DNA of 64,000 bases from Rhizobium sp. C4 (GCF_021026315.1 NZ_JAJNCX010000002.1:310001-374000), one strand, 5' to 3'. Shown: positions 53,189-61,955, numbered from the stretch's first letter. Numbers and translations are program-made. Notes: generated from the letters alone by a model not told the origin.

Positions 53189-53550
53189 GCTCGTTTCTCC
53201 TCCTGCGCTGCGGTGACGAAGATCTCCCCTTCGTCGCTCATCGTCAGCGCGATGCGTGTCAGTTGTTGTCCCAGGCACGGGCCAAGGACGCATTCGCCCG
53301 TTTCCATATCGAACAGCGCGCCATGCGAATGGCAGGCAATGTGGGTCTTCTCGCCATTGAGATAGGCGTCTGTCTTCCAGGCCATCGGTGTGCCGCCGGG
53401 ATAGTGCGGACAGGCGTCGAGCCAGGCGTGCAGCGTACCGTTGTGGCGCAGGACCACGATCTTGCGCCGGTATCCTTCAAGCGGACCGAAGCCCCGCGCT
53501 TCGCCTTCGGCGATCTCGTCGGCGTGGCAAAGCGGCTGTGCGGATGTCAT
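53185..53550 (-). CDS. Rieske-type [2Fe-2S] ferredoxin-like protein
   Basis: A 121-residue single Rieske domain. Cluster ligands are C47-P-H49 in ACPHYPGG and C73-H-S-H76 in IACHSHGALF, with a normal 23-residue spacing. It is soluble with no membrane anchor. ATG 53550 has GGAGG 8 bases upstream; ATG 53568 is an alternative. Such small proteins pass electrons to ring oxygenases. Here no oxygenase alpha subunit is present in the operon, so its partner is unclear, since class A flavin monooxygenases need no ferredoxin. Confidence 0.88.
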   Translation of the reverse strand: MTSAQPLCHADEIAEGEARGFGPLEGYRRKIVVLRHNGTLHAWLDACPHYPGGTPMAWKTDAYLNGEKTHIACHSHGALFDMETGECVLGPCLGQQLTRIALTMSDEGEIFVTAAQEEKRA

Positions 53551-53569
53551 CCTCCCAGCCTCCGCCATG

Positions 53570-54514
53570 TCAGGGCTTCGCGCCGGGCGGCGGGCCGCCG
53601 GGGGCCCATTTCTCACGCATCTCGAAGAGCACGATCTGGGAGGCTTCCGCGCCCATGGGAGCCTCGCGGGCGATCCACTCGTCGTCGTGCTTGTCCATGT
53701 CGGCGTCATATTCGAAGTGACAGCCGAGCGGGCTGTTGAAGTACCAGAACCAGTTCGAGCCGAACTTGTGGCGGCCGGGACCCCAGAAGCTCTGGTAGCC
53801 CTTCTTGACGAAGCGGGTGCCGGCCACCATCAGTTCCGTCGGGCCGCCCATGTGGAAGGCCAGATGCTCGCAACCCTTCATGTATTCCGGCGTGCGGATG
53901 AAGAAGAGCGTGTGGTGATCGTCATTGGCCTTGGGCCGCAGGAAGGGACCTGCACCCTTGAGGACGTCTGTGATGACGAAGCCGAGGCGACCGCAATAGA
54001 AATTTGTCGCGATTTCGATATCGGGAACGAAGAGAACGACATGGCTGAGCGAGCGGGGCGCTGCGGGCATTTCTTCCCAGACGCCGATCTCGTTCGGCTT
54101 GCGCTGCGCCGGGGCGCCCGGTGCATTGATCTTTTCGGCCGGCATGTTGAGTTCGCGGCGCTTGGACACCTGGAACTTCAGCTCGAAGCCGTGATCGTCC
54201 TTGGTTTCTACGGAGCCGTCCGCCAGACGCGTGACGCGGCGGTCCTTCGACAGTTCCGCCTCGATGGCGTCGAGGTCTTCATTGGCGCGCACGCCATAGA
54301 CCTGCTGGCGCAGCATGTTGGAGGTCGGGAGCGGCGGCGGCAGCGTCGGGTCGGACTTGTGGCGGATGATGATGCCGGTTCCGTCCAGCGCCTCGAAAAG
54401 CCCACCCTTGTCCGTCACGTCGACGGGCTTGAGGCCAAAGGCGGTGAGATATTCGATGGAGGCGGCGACATCGTCGACGCCGAAGACGAGATAATCAGGA
54501 CCGATAATGTTCAT
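53570..54514 (-). CDS. VOC-family extradiol-type ring-cleavage dioxygenase
   Basis: A 314-residue protein with two vicinal-oxygen-chelate domains (about 5-120 and 155-300). The three iron ligands expected for class I extradiol dioxygenases are present with the right spacing: H158 (RSLSHVVLF), H217 (CEHLAFHM) and E268 (GCHFEYD). It should open a catechol- or hydroquinone-like ring next to a hydroxyl. ATG 54514 is used. It resembles 2,3-dihydroxybiphenyl 1,2-dioxygenases; the actual substrate is unknown. Confidence 0.87.
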   Translation of the reverse strand: MNIIGPDYLVFGVDDVAASIEYLTAFGLKPVDVTDKGGLFEALDGTGIIIRHKSDPTLPPPLPTSNMLRQQVYGVRANEDLDAIEAELSKDRRVTRLADGSVETKDDHGFELKFQVSKRRELNMPAEKINAPGAPAQRKPNEIGVWEEMPAAPRSLSHVVLFVPDIEIATNFYCGRLGFVITDVLKGAGPFLRPKANDDHHTLFFIRTPEYMKGCEHLAFHMGGPTELMVAGTRFVKKGYQSFWGPGRHKFGSNWFWYFNSPLGCHFEYDADMDKHDDEWIAREAPMGAEASQIVLFEMREKWAPGGPPPGAKP

Positions 54515-54543
54515 GGTCTGCAATCCTTGAAGTCGTCGCCGGA

Positions 54544-55212
54544 TCAACCGGCGTTCAGAACGTGTTCGTTGGCGATGGCGATGGAGAAATTGTCGTGCTC
54601 CGCAGGCAGGCGATCCCGAATGGCATCGCGGCAGGCCTGGGCAAAGCCGATGCCCGCCGCCGCGTCGGCGAGAGCGAATATGTCGATGGCCTTCACCGGC
54701 GATGGCACGGCCGGCGTGCAGCGGCTGTGGCCGAGTGCTGCATCAGCGGTGACACCCAAGGCCGCGATCAGTGCGGGGATAGCTGGCGCCGTCGCATGCC
54801 AGAAGACGAAGACTTTCACGCGGGACGCGCCGGTTTCATCGGGTGCGCGGACAATCTCTTCGTTGACCGGAATGCCGACAACCTGCTCGGGATCGACCAT
54901 GCGCGGCTCGTCGGGCAGGAGATGCGTCTGATAGAACGGCGTCTCGCGCGAGGCCTTCAGCGATGCAAGGTCGGGAACCCAGATTTCGGTGACGAAATCG
55001 ACACCGCGAACGAAGGGTTCCGGCTTGCCTTCGCCACCGGGGAAAATCCCGTCGAAGACATGGTTCTGGACGTAGCGGCGCGGGGCGTTGTCTGGCTCCG
55101 CGGCGATGTAGTCCAGCACCAGCCTGCCGTGGACATCCTTCATGTGATGGCGATGTTCGGCAAGCGTCTGGCCCCGCCTGCGGCGGCCGGCCATCAGGAC
55201 CTTGAAGCTCAT
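54544..55212 (-). CDS. EthD-domain protein
   Basis: A 222-residue protein with one clear EthD/Dabb-like ferredoxin fold in the first 110 residues (KVLMAGRRRRGQTLAEHRHH, DVHGRLV) and a second, weaker repeat (VKVFVFWHATAPAIPALIAA) in the C-terminal half. EthD proteins accompany oxygenase pathways and may guide or decompose reactive intermediates. Start at ATG overlapping the hydrolase stop. Confidence 0.78.
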   Translation of the reverse strand: MSFKVLMAGRRRRGQTLAEHRHHMKDVHGRLVLDYIAAEPDNAPRRYVQNHVFDGIFPGGEGKPEPFVRGVDFVTEIWVPDLASLKASRETPFYQTHLLPDEPRMVDPEQVVGIPVNEEIVRAPDETGASRVKVFVFWHATAPAIPALIAALGVTADAALGHSRCTPAVPSPVKAIDIFALADAAAGIGFAQACRDAIRDRLPAEHDNFSIAIANEHVLNAG

Positions 55213-56381
55213 GCGACACCTTCGGGGGCAGTGTGGCCGCCCAGGTTTTCGGCCACCCAGTCGGCGATGTAGGCGCCGGCATTGGCCGAATTGTCGAAGC
55301 TGGAATGCTGGACGCCGCCGGTGCGGGCGTCGAAGATCTTCAGTTCGCGCTTCGGGCTGTTGACGAGCTGCTCATAGGTCGCATGCGCCCACTGCAGCGG
55401 GATCTGGCTGTCCTTTTCGCCATGGGTGACGAGGAACGGCACCTTGATGCGGTCGAGCACGCCGTCGAGATGAACATTTTCTGCAATGCGCATGAAATCG
55501 TCGATGTCCTTCGCGCCCCAGACCCACATGACATGGCTCCAGTAATGCGGGACGGGGAAATCGCCTTCCTTGGCGAGGCGCTTCTTCTGCACGTCGCGCC
55601 AGTCGTGGTTTGCACCCCAGACCACGCCGCAGGCAAAGCGCGGCTCGAAAGCAACGGCGCGCGGGCAGTAGTAGCCGCCGAGCGAGACGCCTTCCATGCC
55701 GATGCGCTTGGGGTCGACATCCGGTTGCGTTTCCAGCCAGTCGACGACGCGGCTTGCCCAATGTTCACTGTCGAAACGGGCCTTCAGATCGTGGAGGCGC
55801 AGCGCCTCGCCGGTGCCGGGCTGGTCGACGATCAGCGAGGCGATGCCGCGCTTGGCAAGCCAGCGGGGCAGGCCGACGAGGAATTTCATTTCCTTGGTGC
55901 TGTCGAGACCGTTCACCTGAACGAGGAGAGGCTGGGGACCGGAAACGCCTTCGGCCGGCACGTAAAGCGCCGAAAGATGCTTGCCTTCATAGGGAATTTC
56001 GACGCGGCGGCAGGTCGACCCGGAGAGCTTCAGGCCCTTTTCGAAGGTGGCGAGGACCCGGTTGTAGAGTGCCACGCGGCCATCCGAACCGTGGGCCAGC
56101 ATGCGTTCTGCTGTCAGCATGTAGTTGGCGGCGCGGATCAGCTTGTCGCCGGCAGACACCAGGCGCCCGCGCGCCGCGTCCTCGTCCGCGAGACTGACCA
56201 GCTTGTCGGCCATGTCGATCCAGGTCTGGCGGAAGGCTTGTGTGCCGGCGGCGTCCGGGGCCTTGGCGGCCTCCAGCAACGGCGCGCACATCTCCTCGAT
56301 TTCACCCATGCGAGCGCCCATCTCGATCGACAGATTGACCGAAAGGTTCCAGACATAGTTGGTGGGAAAATACTTGAACAT
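55209..56381 (-). CDS. Alpha/beta hydrolase (FrsA/pseudooxynicotine-hydrolase-like)
   Basis: A 390-residue hydrolase with a helical N-terminal domain (1-120) and an alpha/beta fold. Probable triad: S233 in GVSLGGYYCP, D324 in HGEKDSQIP and H359 in GGVQHS. The layout resembles 2,6-dihydroxypseudooxynicotine hydrolase, which breaks a C-C bond next to a ring ketone. It is first in the leftward operon and divergent from the LysR regulator. It probably cleaves the ring-fission product or a ring side chain. Confidence 0.85.
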   Translation of the reverse strand: MFKYFPTNYVWNLSVNLSIEMGARMGEIEEMCAPLLEAAKAPDAAGTQAFRQTWIDMADKLVSLADEDAARGRLVSAGDKLIRAANYMLTAERMLAHGSDGRVALYNRVLATFEKGLKLSGSTCRRVEIPYEGKHLSALYVPAEGVSGPQPLLVQVNGLDSTKEMKFLVGLPRWLAKRGIASLIVDQPGTGEALRLHDLKARFDSEHWASRVVDWLETQPDVDPKRIGMEGVSLGGYYCPRAVAFEPRFACGVVWGANHDWRDVQKKRLAKEGDFPVPHYWSHVMWVWGAKDIDDFMRIAENVHLDGVLDRIKVPFLVTHGEKDSQIPLQWAHATYEQLVNSPKRELKIFDARTGGVQHSSFDNSANAGAYIADWVAENLGGHTAPEGVA

Positions 56382-56522
56382 GGCGTCTCCTCGGGGGTCC
56401 CAGCCTTTCGGCTTTGGTCGTCGGGAGATCGCAATGCGACACGACCGCGCTGATCGCGTGCCTCAAACCTCCCGAACGCAGATTTAACGAACATCAAGCT
56501 GTTTACAAAATTGCTTCGATGA

Positions 56523-56537
56523 ATGATTTGTATTGAT
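56523..56537. promoter_or_regulatory. Candidate LysR box
   Basis: ATG-N9-GAT, one base from the ATC-N9-GAT core used by NodD-like LysR regulators, in an A/T-rich stretch (56485-56555) between the divergent hydrolase and LysR genes. Symmetry is modest; it is a candidate only. Confidence 0.35.
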
Positions 56538-56565
56538 ATCGTAAATACCAAGGCGGGCCGCGAAC

Positions 56566-57507
56566 ATGCGCTTCAAGAATCTCGATCTCAACCTGCTCGT
56601 CGCCCTCGACACGCTGATCCGGGTTCGGAATGTCAGCCGGGCGGCGGACGAAATGTTCATCACGCAATCGGCCATGAGCAATGCGCTGGGGCGGCTCCGC
56701 GACTATTTCGACGATCCGCTGCTGATCCAGGTCGGGCGGACGATGGAACTGTCGCCGCTGGCGGCATCGCTGGAGCCGTCGCTGCGCGAGATCATCGTCC
56801 GCATCGAGGCTGCGATTGTCTCGACGCCCTCCTTTGTCCCGGAAGAGGCGACACGCACGATCAGCCTGATCGTCTCCGACTACACGCTGCACACCATCAT
56901 GCCGACGTTCCTCGACATGGTGACGAGGCAGGCGCCACGGCTGCAGATCGACTTCAAGCCGCAGCAGAACCTGCCGCATCTGCTCCTGGAGCGTGGCGAG
57001 GCGGATCTTCTGATTGCGCCGACGGTCTTCTCGTCGCCCAATCATCCCTCGGAGGTCCTGTTTCACGACCCGATCTGCTGCGTCGTGGCCGAAAACGCGC
57101 CCTTCGCCAGGACGCGTCTGACGGAACAGGAGTTTCTGTCAGCCGGGCACATCGTCATGCAGCCGCCCAATGGCGGCGAGAGTTTCGCCCAGCGGATCTG
57201 CGATCAGCTGGGTCTCAATATCCGGGTCGAGGTCTCGACCTATTCCTTCACGTCGCTTGCGCTCTTCGTCCGCAATTCACGTCGCATTGCGCTCGTGCAG
57301 CGGAGCCTCGCAAAGAGCATGGTGGATCTCGGTGGCGTCCGCATCGTCCAGCCGCCGGTTGCCATGCCGTCGCTTGTGCAATCCATGCAATGGCACAGCT
57401 ACCGCACTCGCGACCCCGCGCTGACCTGGATCCGCGAGCAGGTTCGCGCCGCGTCAAATGTCGTTCACCAATTGAGTTCTGGTGCCGAGGAAGCCGGTTC
57501 GAGCTGA
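56566..57507 (+). CDS. LysR-family transcriptional regulator, NodD-like
   Basis: A 313-residue LysR regulator. It opens with MRFKNLDLNLLVALDTLIRV and the helix-turn-helix NVSRAADEMFITQSAMSNAL, which is the NodD-type form. The effector domain begins near residue 95 (ISLIVSDYTLHTIMPTFLDM). NodD-like regulators respond to aromatic compounds, including flavonoids, so it is a natural activator for the divergent ring-cleavage operon. It is probably not a true nodulation gene, as no nod genes are present. Confidence 0.92.
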   Translation: MRFKNLDLNLLVALDTLIRVRNVSRAADEMFITQSAMSNALGRLRDYFDDPLLIQVGRTMELSPLAASLEPSLREIIVRIEAAIVSTPSFVPEEATRTISLIVSDYTLHTIMPTFLDMVTRQAPRLQIDFKPQQNLPHLLLERGEADLLIAPTVFSSPNHPSEVLFHDPICCVVAENAPFARTRLTEQEFLSAGHIVMQPPNGGESFAQRICDQLGLNIRVEVSTYSFTSLALFVRNSRRIALVQRSLAKSMVDLGGVRIVQPPVAMPSLVQSMQWHSYRTRDPALTWIREQVRAASNVVHQLSSGAEEAGSS

Positions 57508-57558
57508 TCGGCGAGAGGGGCGGGGTCTTCAAGAGGGCCGCACCGCGCGTCGGCTCTG

Positions 57559-59205
57559 TCACAACGGCAAGCCAGCCGGCGGCATCGGCGCGCGCAGGCG
57601 GGCGATCAGCCCGTCTTCGGCAAACCGCATCTCGACCTTGCCTTCGATCTGTGAAGACAGGATGCGCTCGATCATCAGGCTGCCAAATCCGCTCTTGTCG
57701 GGCGCGGTCACTGGCGGGCCGCCCGTTTCCTGCCAGGTGAGATCCAGAATCGGATGATCGACGGTTTCTTCCAGGTGCCAGGTGATGCGAACCAGACCCG
57801 CGTCGGAACCGAGCGCGCCATACTTGACCGCATTGGTGCAAAGTTCGTGCAGCGCCATCCCGAGCGCCAGCGCTGCCCGGGAATTCAGAACCAGATCCGG
57901 GCCTTCAATGACAAAGCGCGAAGGCTTCGCAATGTCGAACGGCTTGACGGTCACGGTAACAAGCTCGGTGAGCGAGGCCGATTGCTCGACACCGCGCATG
58001 AGCAGGCCGTGTGCCTCTGCAATTGCGGCCAGGCGGCGGTTGAATGTGTCGATCACTGCCGGATCGGTGCCAGTGGAGCGGAAGGTCTGCCGGGCGACCG
58101 ACTGGACGGTTGCAAGAAGGTTCTTCACCCGATGATCCAGTTCCCCCATCAGCAGTTTCTGCCGCTCCTCGTCGCGGCGGCGTTGCCGCCGCGCGCCGAC
58201 CAGTTCGTCCATATAGGCATCAATGGCGTGCCCCAGTTGGCCGAATTCGCCGTCCTCCGCCTTCATTCCGGTGCGGGCGCTTTCCTCATTGTCGCGCCAG
58301 GCCTGCACGGTTTCCAGCAGGCGGGTGACCGGCAGCTGGATCGAGCGTCGCGCCGTGAGTGCTGCGGCGAGAAACACCGAGAGGCAGGTGAACAGAATGA
58401 CGGCAACGCCCACATAGGTCGCGCGATTGACCGCACGGAACTCTTCGTCGGTCGAAAGGCCGGCGCTGACATAGAGATCATATGTCTTGTTCCCCGGCGG
58501 GAAGAAAGCAAGGATGCGCCGCGTTCCGTCCTGGCTGGTCAGTTCCAGCGTTCCCGGCTGGCTTGCACGGACGAGATATTGATACTCGTCCGGGATGCGG
58601 GTGCCGACAAAGCGGGCGGGGTCGGGATATCGGGCGAGGATGACGCCGTTTCGATCGGCGATCGTGAGATTGCCGCCCGGCGCGAAATTGCGATTACTCA
58701 GCCTGCCCTGCAGCCAATCCAGATTGAGAGAACCCGCAACGACGCCCTGAACGGCACCCGTGGCACCGATGATCGGGACGGCGATCGGCAGGATCTTTGC
58801 ATCGCTCAGGCGACCGACGGCGTAGGTGCCGACCGCGCGCCGGCCTGCGAGCGCCTCCCGGATATAGGGACGGTCCCCGAGCGACATGCCTTCCGCCCCC
58901 GGCTTCTGCCGGCACCGCACATTTCCCTGGGTGTCGAGAACCGCGATCCCGGCAAATTGCGGCATCTGGCGGCTCAACCGCGAAAGATAATCGCCGCAGA
59001 GCGAGAGATTGTCGCTGTCCAATGCAGACGCGGCGGAGATCGCCGCGAGCGTATCCTCAAGGCCGATCATGAGGCGGCTGATCTCAAGGGCGGCAAGCTC
59101 GCCGGTGCGAAAGGCCTCCGCATGGATCTGCTTGATCCGCGCCGTCTTCATTGAGATGGGGACGACAACCAGTGCGCCTGCAAGCGGTATGATCGCCACG
59201 AGCAA
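57559..59205 (-). CDS. HWE-family sensor histidine kinase
   Basis: At least 548 residues. One membrane helix is at the extreme N terminus, followed by a large periplasmic Cache/CHASE-like sensor (about 25-265), a second helix (YVGVAVILFTCLSVFLAAAL), HAMP-like linker, and the HWE dimerisation domain with phosphoacceptor His in GELDHRVKNLLATVQSVARQ. The ATPase domain has LVLNSRAALALGMALHELCT and GFGSLMIERILS. The start is uncertain: the reading frame upstream encodes ISRSSLKLRLFLLLL, a good membrane-anchor start, but has no ATG, GTG or TTG before a stop. No response regulator is adjacent. Confidence 0.85.
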   Translation of the reverse strand: MLVAIIPLAGALVVVPISMKTARIKQIHAEAFRTGELAALEISRLMIGLEDTLAAISAASALDSDNLSLCGDYLSRLSRQMPQFAGIAVLDTQGNVRCRQKPGAEGMSLGDRPYIREALAGRRAVGTYAVGRLSDAKILPIAVPIIGATGAVQGVVAGSLNLDWLQGRLSNRNFAPGGNLTIADRNGVILARYPDPARFVGTRIPDEYQYLVRASQPGTLELTSQDGTRRILAFFPPGNKTYDLYVSAGLSTDEEFRAVNRATYVGVAVILFTCLSVFLAAALTARRSIQLPVTRLLETVQAWRDNEESARTGMKAEDGEFGQLGHAIDAYMDELVGARRQRRRDEERQKLLMGELDHRVKNLLATVQSVARQTFRSTGTDPAVIDTFNRRLAAIAEAHGLLMRGVEQSASLTELVTVTVKPFDIAKPSRFVIEGPDLVLNSRAALALGMALHELCTNAVKYGALGSDAGLVRITWHLEETVDHPILDLTWQETGGPPVTAPDKSGFGSLMIERILSSQIEGKVEMRFAEDGLIARLRAPMPPAGLPL

Positions 59206-59368
59206 AAGCAGGAACAGGCGAAGTTTCAGAGAAGATCTTGATATGATTCATTCCCCCCGCATCGGGCGGAGATTGAAGCCTAATTCTCTAAAACACAAGG
59301 ACCTGAAATAACGACGTCCGCGACGCGCGGCGTCTATTGCTTGCGTCTGCCGTCACCGATCGTGATGG

Positions 59369-59674
59369 TCAGATCCCCGAACCGTCGAGTTCGTCCATGT
59401 CGTCGCCTTCCCACGGTGCGGGTGCAAGGCTGCGGTCGAGGCTGGCGGACGGCATGGGCATCCAGCATTTCAGCTCGGTTTCGGAATATTCGATAACTCT
59501 GCCGGGGACGGAGTCCGACGCGCGCCAGCCTTCGATCCCGAACCGGTCACCGGGGGACCAGAAGACGACATCGACTTCCGCCGATCCCTGTTCCGAGGGG
59601 CGTATGGTCACCAGGATACGGCTGCCATCCTTCGGCGCGCTGTTCATGTGCCGCCACGTGTTCGGGTCCTGCAT
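59369..59674 (-). CDS. Small PKDG-motif protein, hypothetical
   Basis: A 101-residue protein with MNSAPKDGSRILVTI near the N terminus and CWMPMP at the end. This matches a widespread family of short proteins with the pattern W-x-x-APKDG-x-x-ILV and a C-terminal tryptophan motif (DUF551-like). ATG 59674 has GAGGAA upstream. No function is known. It lies between the sensor kinase and the GlxA-type regulator in the same orientation. Confidence 0.65.
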   Translation of the reverse strand: MQDPNTWRHMNSAPKDGSRILVTIRPSEQGSAEVDVVFWSPGDRFGIEGWRASDSVPGRVIEYSETELKCWMPMPSASLDRSLAPAPWEGDDMDELDGSGI

Positions 59675-59757
59675 GACTTCCTCCCTGCCTGGGCCGGCTT
59701 TCCCGGCCATCCTCTTTTTCGTGAGCCAAAGGGACTCAAAGATCAGTCCGGGCCAGC

Positions 59758-60777
59758 CTATCCCAAATCTGCCGTTGCGGCCACGCGTCGGGAGCGCAAG
59801 GCGCCCGGCGACTGCCCGAAGACCTTCTTGAAGGTTTTCGCAAAATAGGAGGCGTCGGTGAAGCCAACTTCCACGGCGATCTCCACCAGCGGCGCCTTGG
59901 TCTTCAGCACGAGCTGTCTTGCCCGCTCCATGCGGACCTTCTGGTAGACGACAGCCGGCGTGCTTCCGGTGTTTTCGATGAAGATGCGTTCCAGTTGCCG
60001 CCGGGAGAGGCCCACGATCTTGGCGATTTCCGGAATGGAGATCTTCTTCTCGACATGGCTTTCCATGAGGATCAGGGCGGCGCGAAGACGATCGTCGCCG
60101 CTTTCGATCTCGAGCGGACGGCGGGGCTGGATGTCGAATGCGGTGCGGGCCTTGTCGATCTGCAGAACTTCGAGCGCGTTGCGCTCGGCCGCAGGTCCCA
60201 CGTGGCGGCGGACGATGGATGCCGCGAGGTCTGCTGCGCTGCTTCCGCCAGCGCAGGAGCCACGTTCGTGATCCAGATTGTAGAGCCGGTCGGCCCGGAC
60301 GGGATGATCGGGAAAACGTTCCCGAAAGGTCTGGTAATGCAGCCAGCTCACGCAGGTCTCGTGCTGCCGCATGAGCCCCGCTTCGGCGAGAATGAACGTC
60401 CCGGTGCAGATACCGATGAGCGGAACGTTGCGCGTTGCGGTCATCTTCAGGAAGGAGAGCGTCTCGTCATCCACGGCGAGATCGTTTCGCAGCAGCCCGC
60501 CGACCACCGCAACATAATCGAATTCCGATGGATCGACGAAATCCGATGTTGGCGCGACCTGAACACCGCAACTCGACGTGATCAGATGCCGGGTGCTGCC
60601 GAGCACCTTCCAGTCCGCCAGGATTCTGCCCGACTTGTCGGCCTCGTCGCTCGCAAGCCGCAGAGTGTCGACAAACAGGGCAAAGGCGGAGAGCGTGAAG
60701 GAACGCGCCAGCACGAAGCCCACCTGCAGGCGCTTGCCCGTAGCCCCTTCGCGTCCCTCTTTGCGCGGCAATTTCAA
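59758..60777 (-). CDS. GlxA-family AraC-type transcriptional regulator
   Basis: A 339-residue regulator. An N-terminal DJ-1/PfpI-like domain (LQVGFVLARSFTLSAFALFV, IGICTGTFILAEAGLM with the family cysteine) is followed by a C-terminal AraC DNA-binding domain (ISIPEIAKIVGLSRRQLERI, LVEIAVEVGFTDASYFAKTF). The TTG at 60777 is chosen because GGAGG stands 7 bases upstream; an in-frame ATG at 60882 adds 35 poorly conserved-looking residues. Relatives regulate glycine betaine, carnitine or arginine use. It is divergent from the amino-acid importer and may control it. Confidence 0.87.
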   Translation of the reverse strand: MKLPRKEGREGATGKRLQVGFVLARSFTLSAFALFVDTLRLASDEADKSGRILADWKVLGSTRHLITSSCGVQVAPTSDFVDPSEFDYVAVVGGLLRNDLAVDDETLSFLKMTATRNVPLIGICTGTFILAEAGLMRQHETCVSWLHYQTFRERFPDHPVRADRLYNLDHERGSCAGGSSAADLAASIVRRHVGPAAERNALEVLQIDKARTAFDIQPRRPLEIESGDDRLRAALILMESHVEKKISIPEIAKIVGLSRRQLERIFIENTGSTPAVVYQKVRMERARQLVLKTKAPLVEIAVEVGFTDASYFAKTFKKVFGQSPGALRSRRVAATADLG

Positions 60778-60926
60778 GATAAAGCCTCCATGCAATGATG
60801 CGACAGTCCGGCGCGCGGCCTGCGAAGTCAACTCCAAGCTCTGTCGCAGGATCGGACCGATCGCTGTTTTCAGACCGACCATCTCCGGCGCGAGCCGACG
60901 CGTCGTGGTGCGGCTGAAACGGTCAC

Positions 60927-60945
60927 TTGCCTAAATCAAAGGCAA
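60927..60945. promoter_or_regulatory. Inverted repeat in divergent promoter
   Basis: TTGCC, nine bases, GGCAA in the roughly 310-bp gap (60778-61090) between the GlxA-type regulator and the amino-acid binding-protein gene. It is a weak candidate operator; nothing else clear is seen in this gap. Confidence 0.3.
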
Positions 60946-61090
60946 ATATTCCACATCTTTCAGGGAACCACGAAAAACCTTCGCCGTTAGTGCAGTAAAT
61001 TGAAGTCCTGTACGCAGCCCTGCGCGCCCACCCATGCGATAGTTGCTCACATCGGGAAATCACCCCGCAATAACAAGTCTGGATACACTC

Positions 61091-61867
61091 ATGAAACTGA
61101 TCCGCACCCTTCTTGCCGCCGCCGCCCTTGCCCAGGTCGCCCTTGCCGGCGCTGCCTATGCAGGTTCCAACCTCGACGAGATCAAGAAGGCGAACACGCT
61201 GAAAATCGGCACGGAAGGCACCTACGCGCCCTTCACCTTCCACGATGCCTCCGGCAAGCTGGTCGGCTTCGACGTCGAAATCGGCGAGGCGATTGCCAAG
61301 AAGATCGGCGTCAAGTCCGAGTTTGTCGAAGGCAAGTGGGATGGCCTGATCGCCGGTCTCGATGCCAAGCGCTACGATACCGTGATCAACCAGGTCGGCA
61401 TCACCGAGGCGCGCAAGAAGAAGTATGACTTCTCCGAACCCTACATTGCCTCCAAGGCCGTTCTGATCGTCAAGCAGAACAACGATGCGATCAAGACCTT
61501 CGCCGACCTCAAGGGCAAGAAGGCCGCGCAGTCGCTGACCAGCAATTTCGGCAAGATCGCCGAAACCAATGGTGCCGAACTGGTGGGCACGGATGGTTTC
61601 GACCAGTCGATCCAGCTCGTGCTGACGGGTCGTGCGGATGCGACCATCAATGACAGTCTGTCCTTCCTCGACTTCAAGAAGCACAAGCCGGACGCGCCGG
61701 TGAAGGTGGTTGCCACCGAAGCCAATGCCGACTTTTCGGGCATCATCATCCGCAAGGGCGAGCCGGAACTGCTGGCCGCGATCAACAAGGCGCTGGCCGA
61801 TATCAAGGCTGACGGCACCTATGACGCGATCTCGAAGAAGTATTTCGGCGAAGACGTCTCGAAGTAA
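61091..61867 (+). CDS. Polar amino-acid ABC transporter substrate-binding protein
   Basis: A 258-residue family 3 binding protein. The signal peptide is about 24 residues (LLAAAALAQVALAGAAYA); the mature part has TLKIGTEGTYAPFTFHDASG and GFDVEIGEAIAKKIG, the standard amino-acid-binding opening, then KRYDTVINQVGITEARKKKY. The layout resembles cystine/polar amino-acid receptors such as FliY/TcyA. ATG 61091 is used although the ribosome site is weak. A terminator follows. Confidence 0.92.
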   Translation: MKLIRTLLAAAALAQVALAGAAYAGSNLDEIKKANTLKIGTEGTYAPFTFHDASGKLVGFDVEIGEAIAKKIGVKSEFVEGKWDGLIAGLDAKRYDTVINQVGITEARKKKYDFSEPYIASKAVLIVKQNNDAIKTFADLKGKKAAQSLTSNFGKIAETNGAELVGTDGFDQSIQLVLTGRADATINDSLSFLDFKKHKPDAPVKVVATEANADFSGIIIRKGEPELLAAINKALADIKADGTYDAISKKYFGEDVSK

Positions 61868-61907
61868 GCCGAGCGGTTTCGCCACAGCTGACATGTCGTT
61901 ATAGTCC

Positions 61908-61941
61908 GATCCGCTCCGGCCCGCCGGGGCGGATCGTTTTT
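61908..61941 (+). terminator. Terminator/attenuator after binding-protein gene
   Basis: GATCCGC-T-CCGG, loop CCCG, CCGG-G-GCGGATC, followed by GTTTTT: a strong stem with a single T-G wobble. It lies between the binding protein and the permease and probably sets their expression ratio. Confidence 0.85.
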
Positions 61942-61955
61942 CAGGGGTATCTGCC

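Noticed and set aside
56485-56555. Full nod box before the LysR gene
   Set aside because: Only fragments resemble the 47-bp consensus (ATCGAAGCAAT on the minus strand); the remaining positions do not fit.
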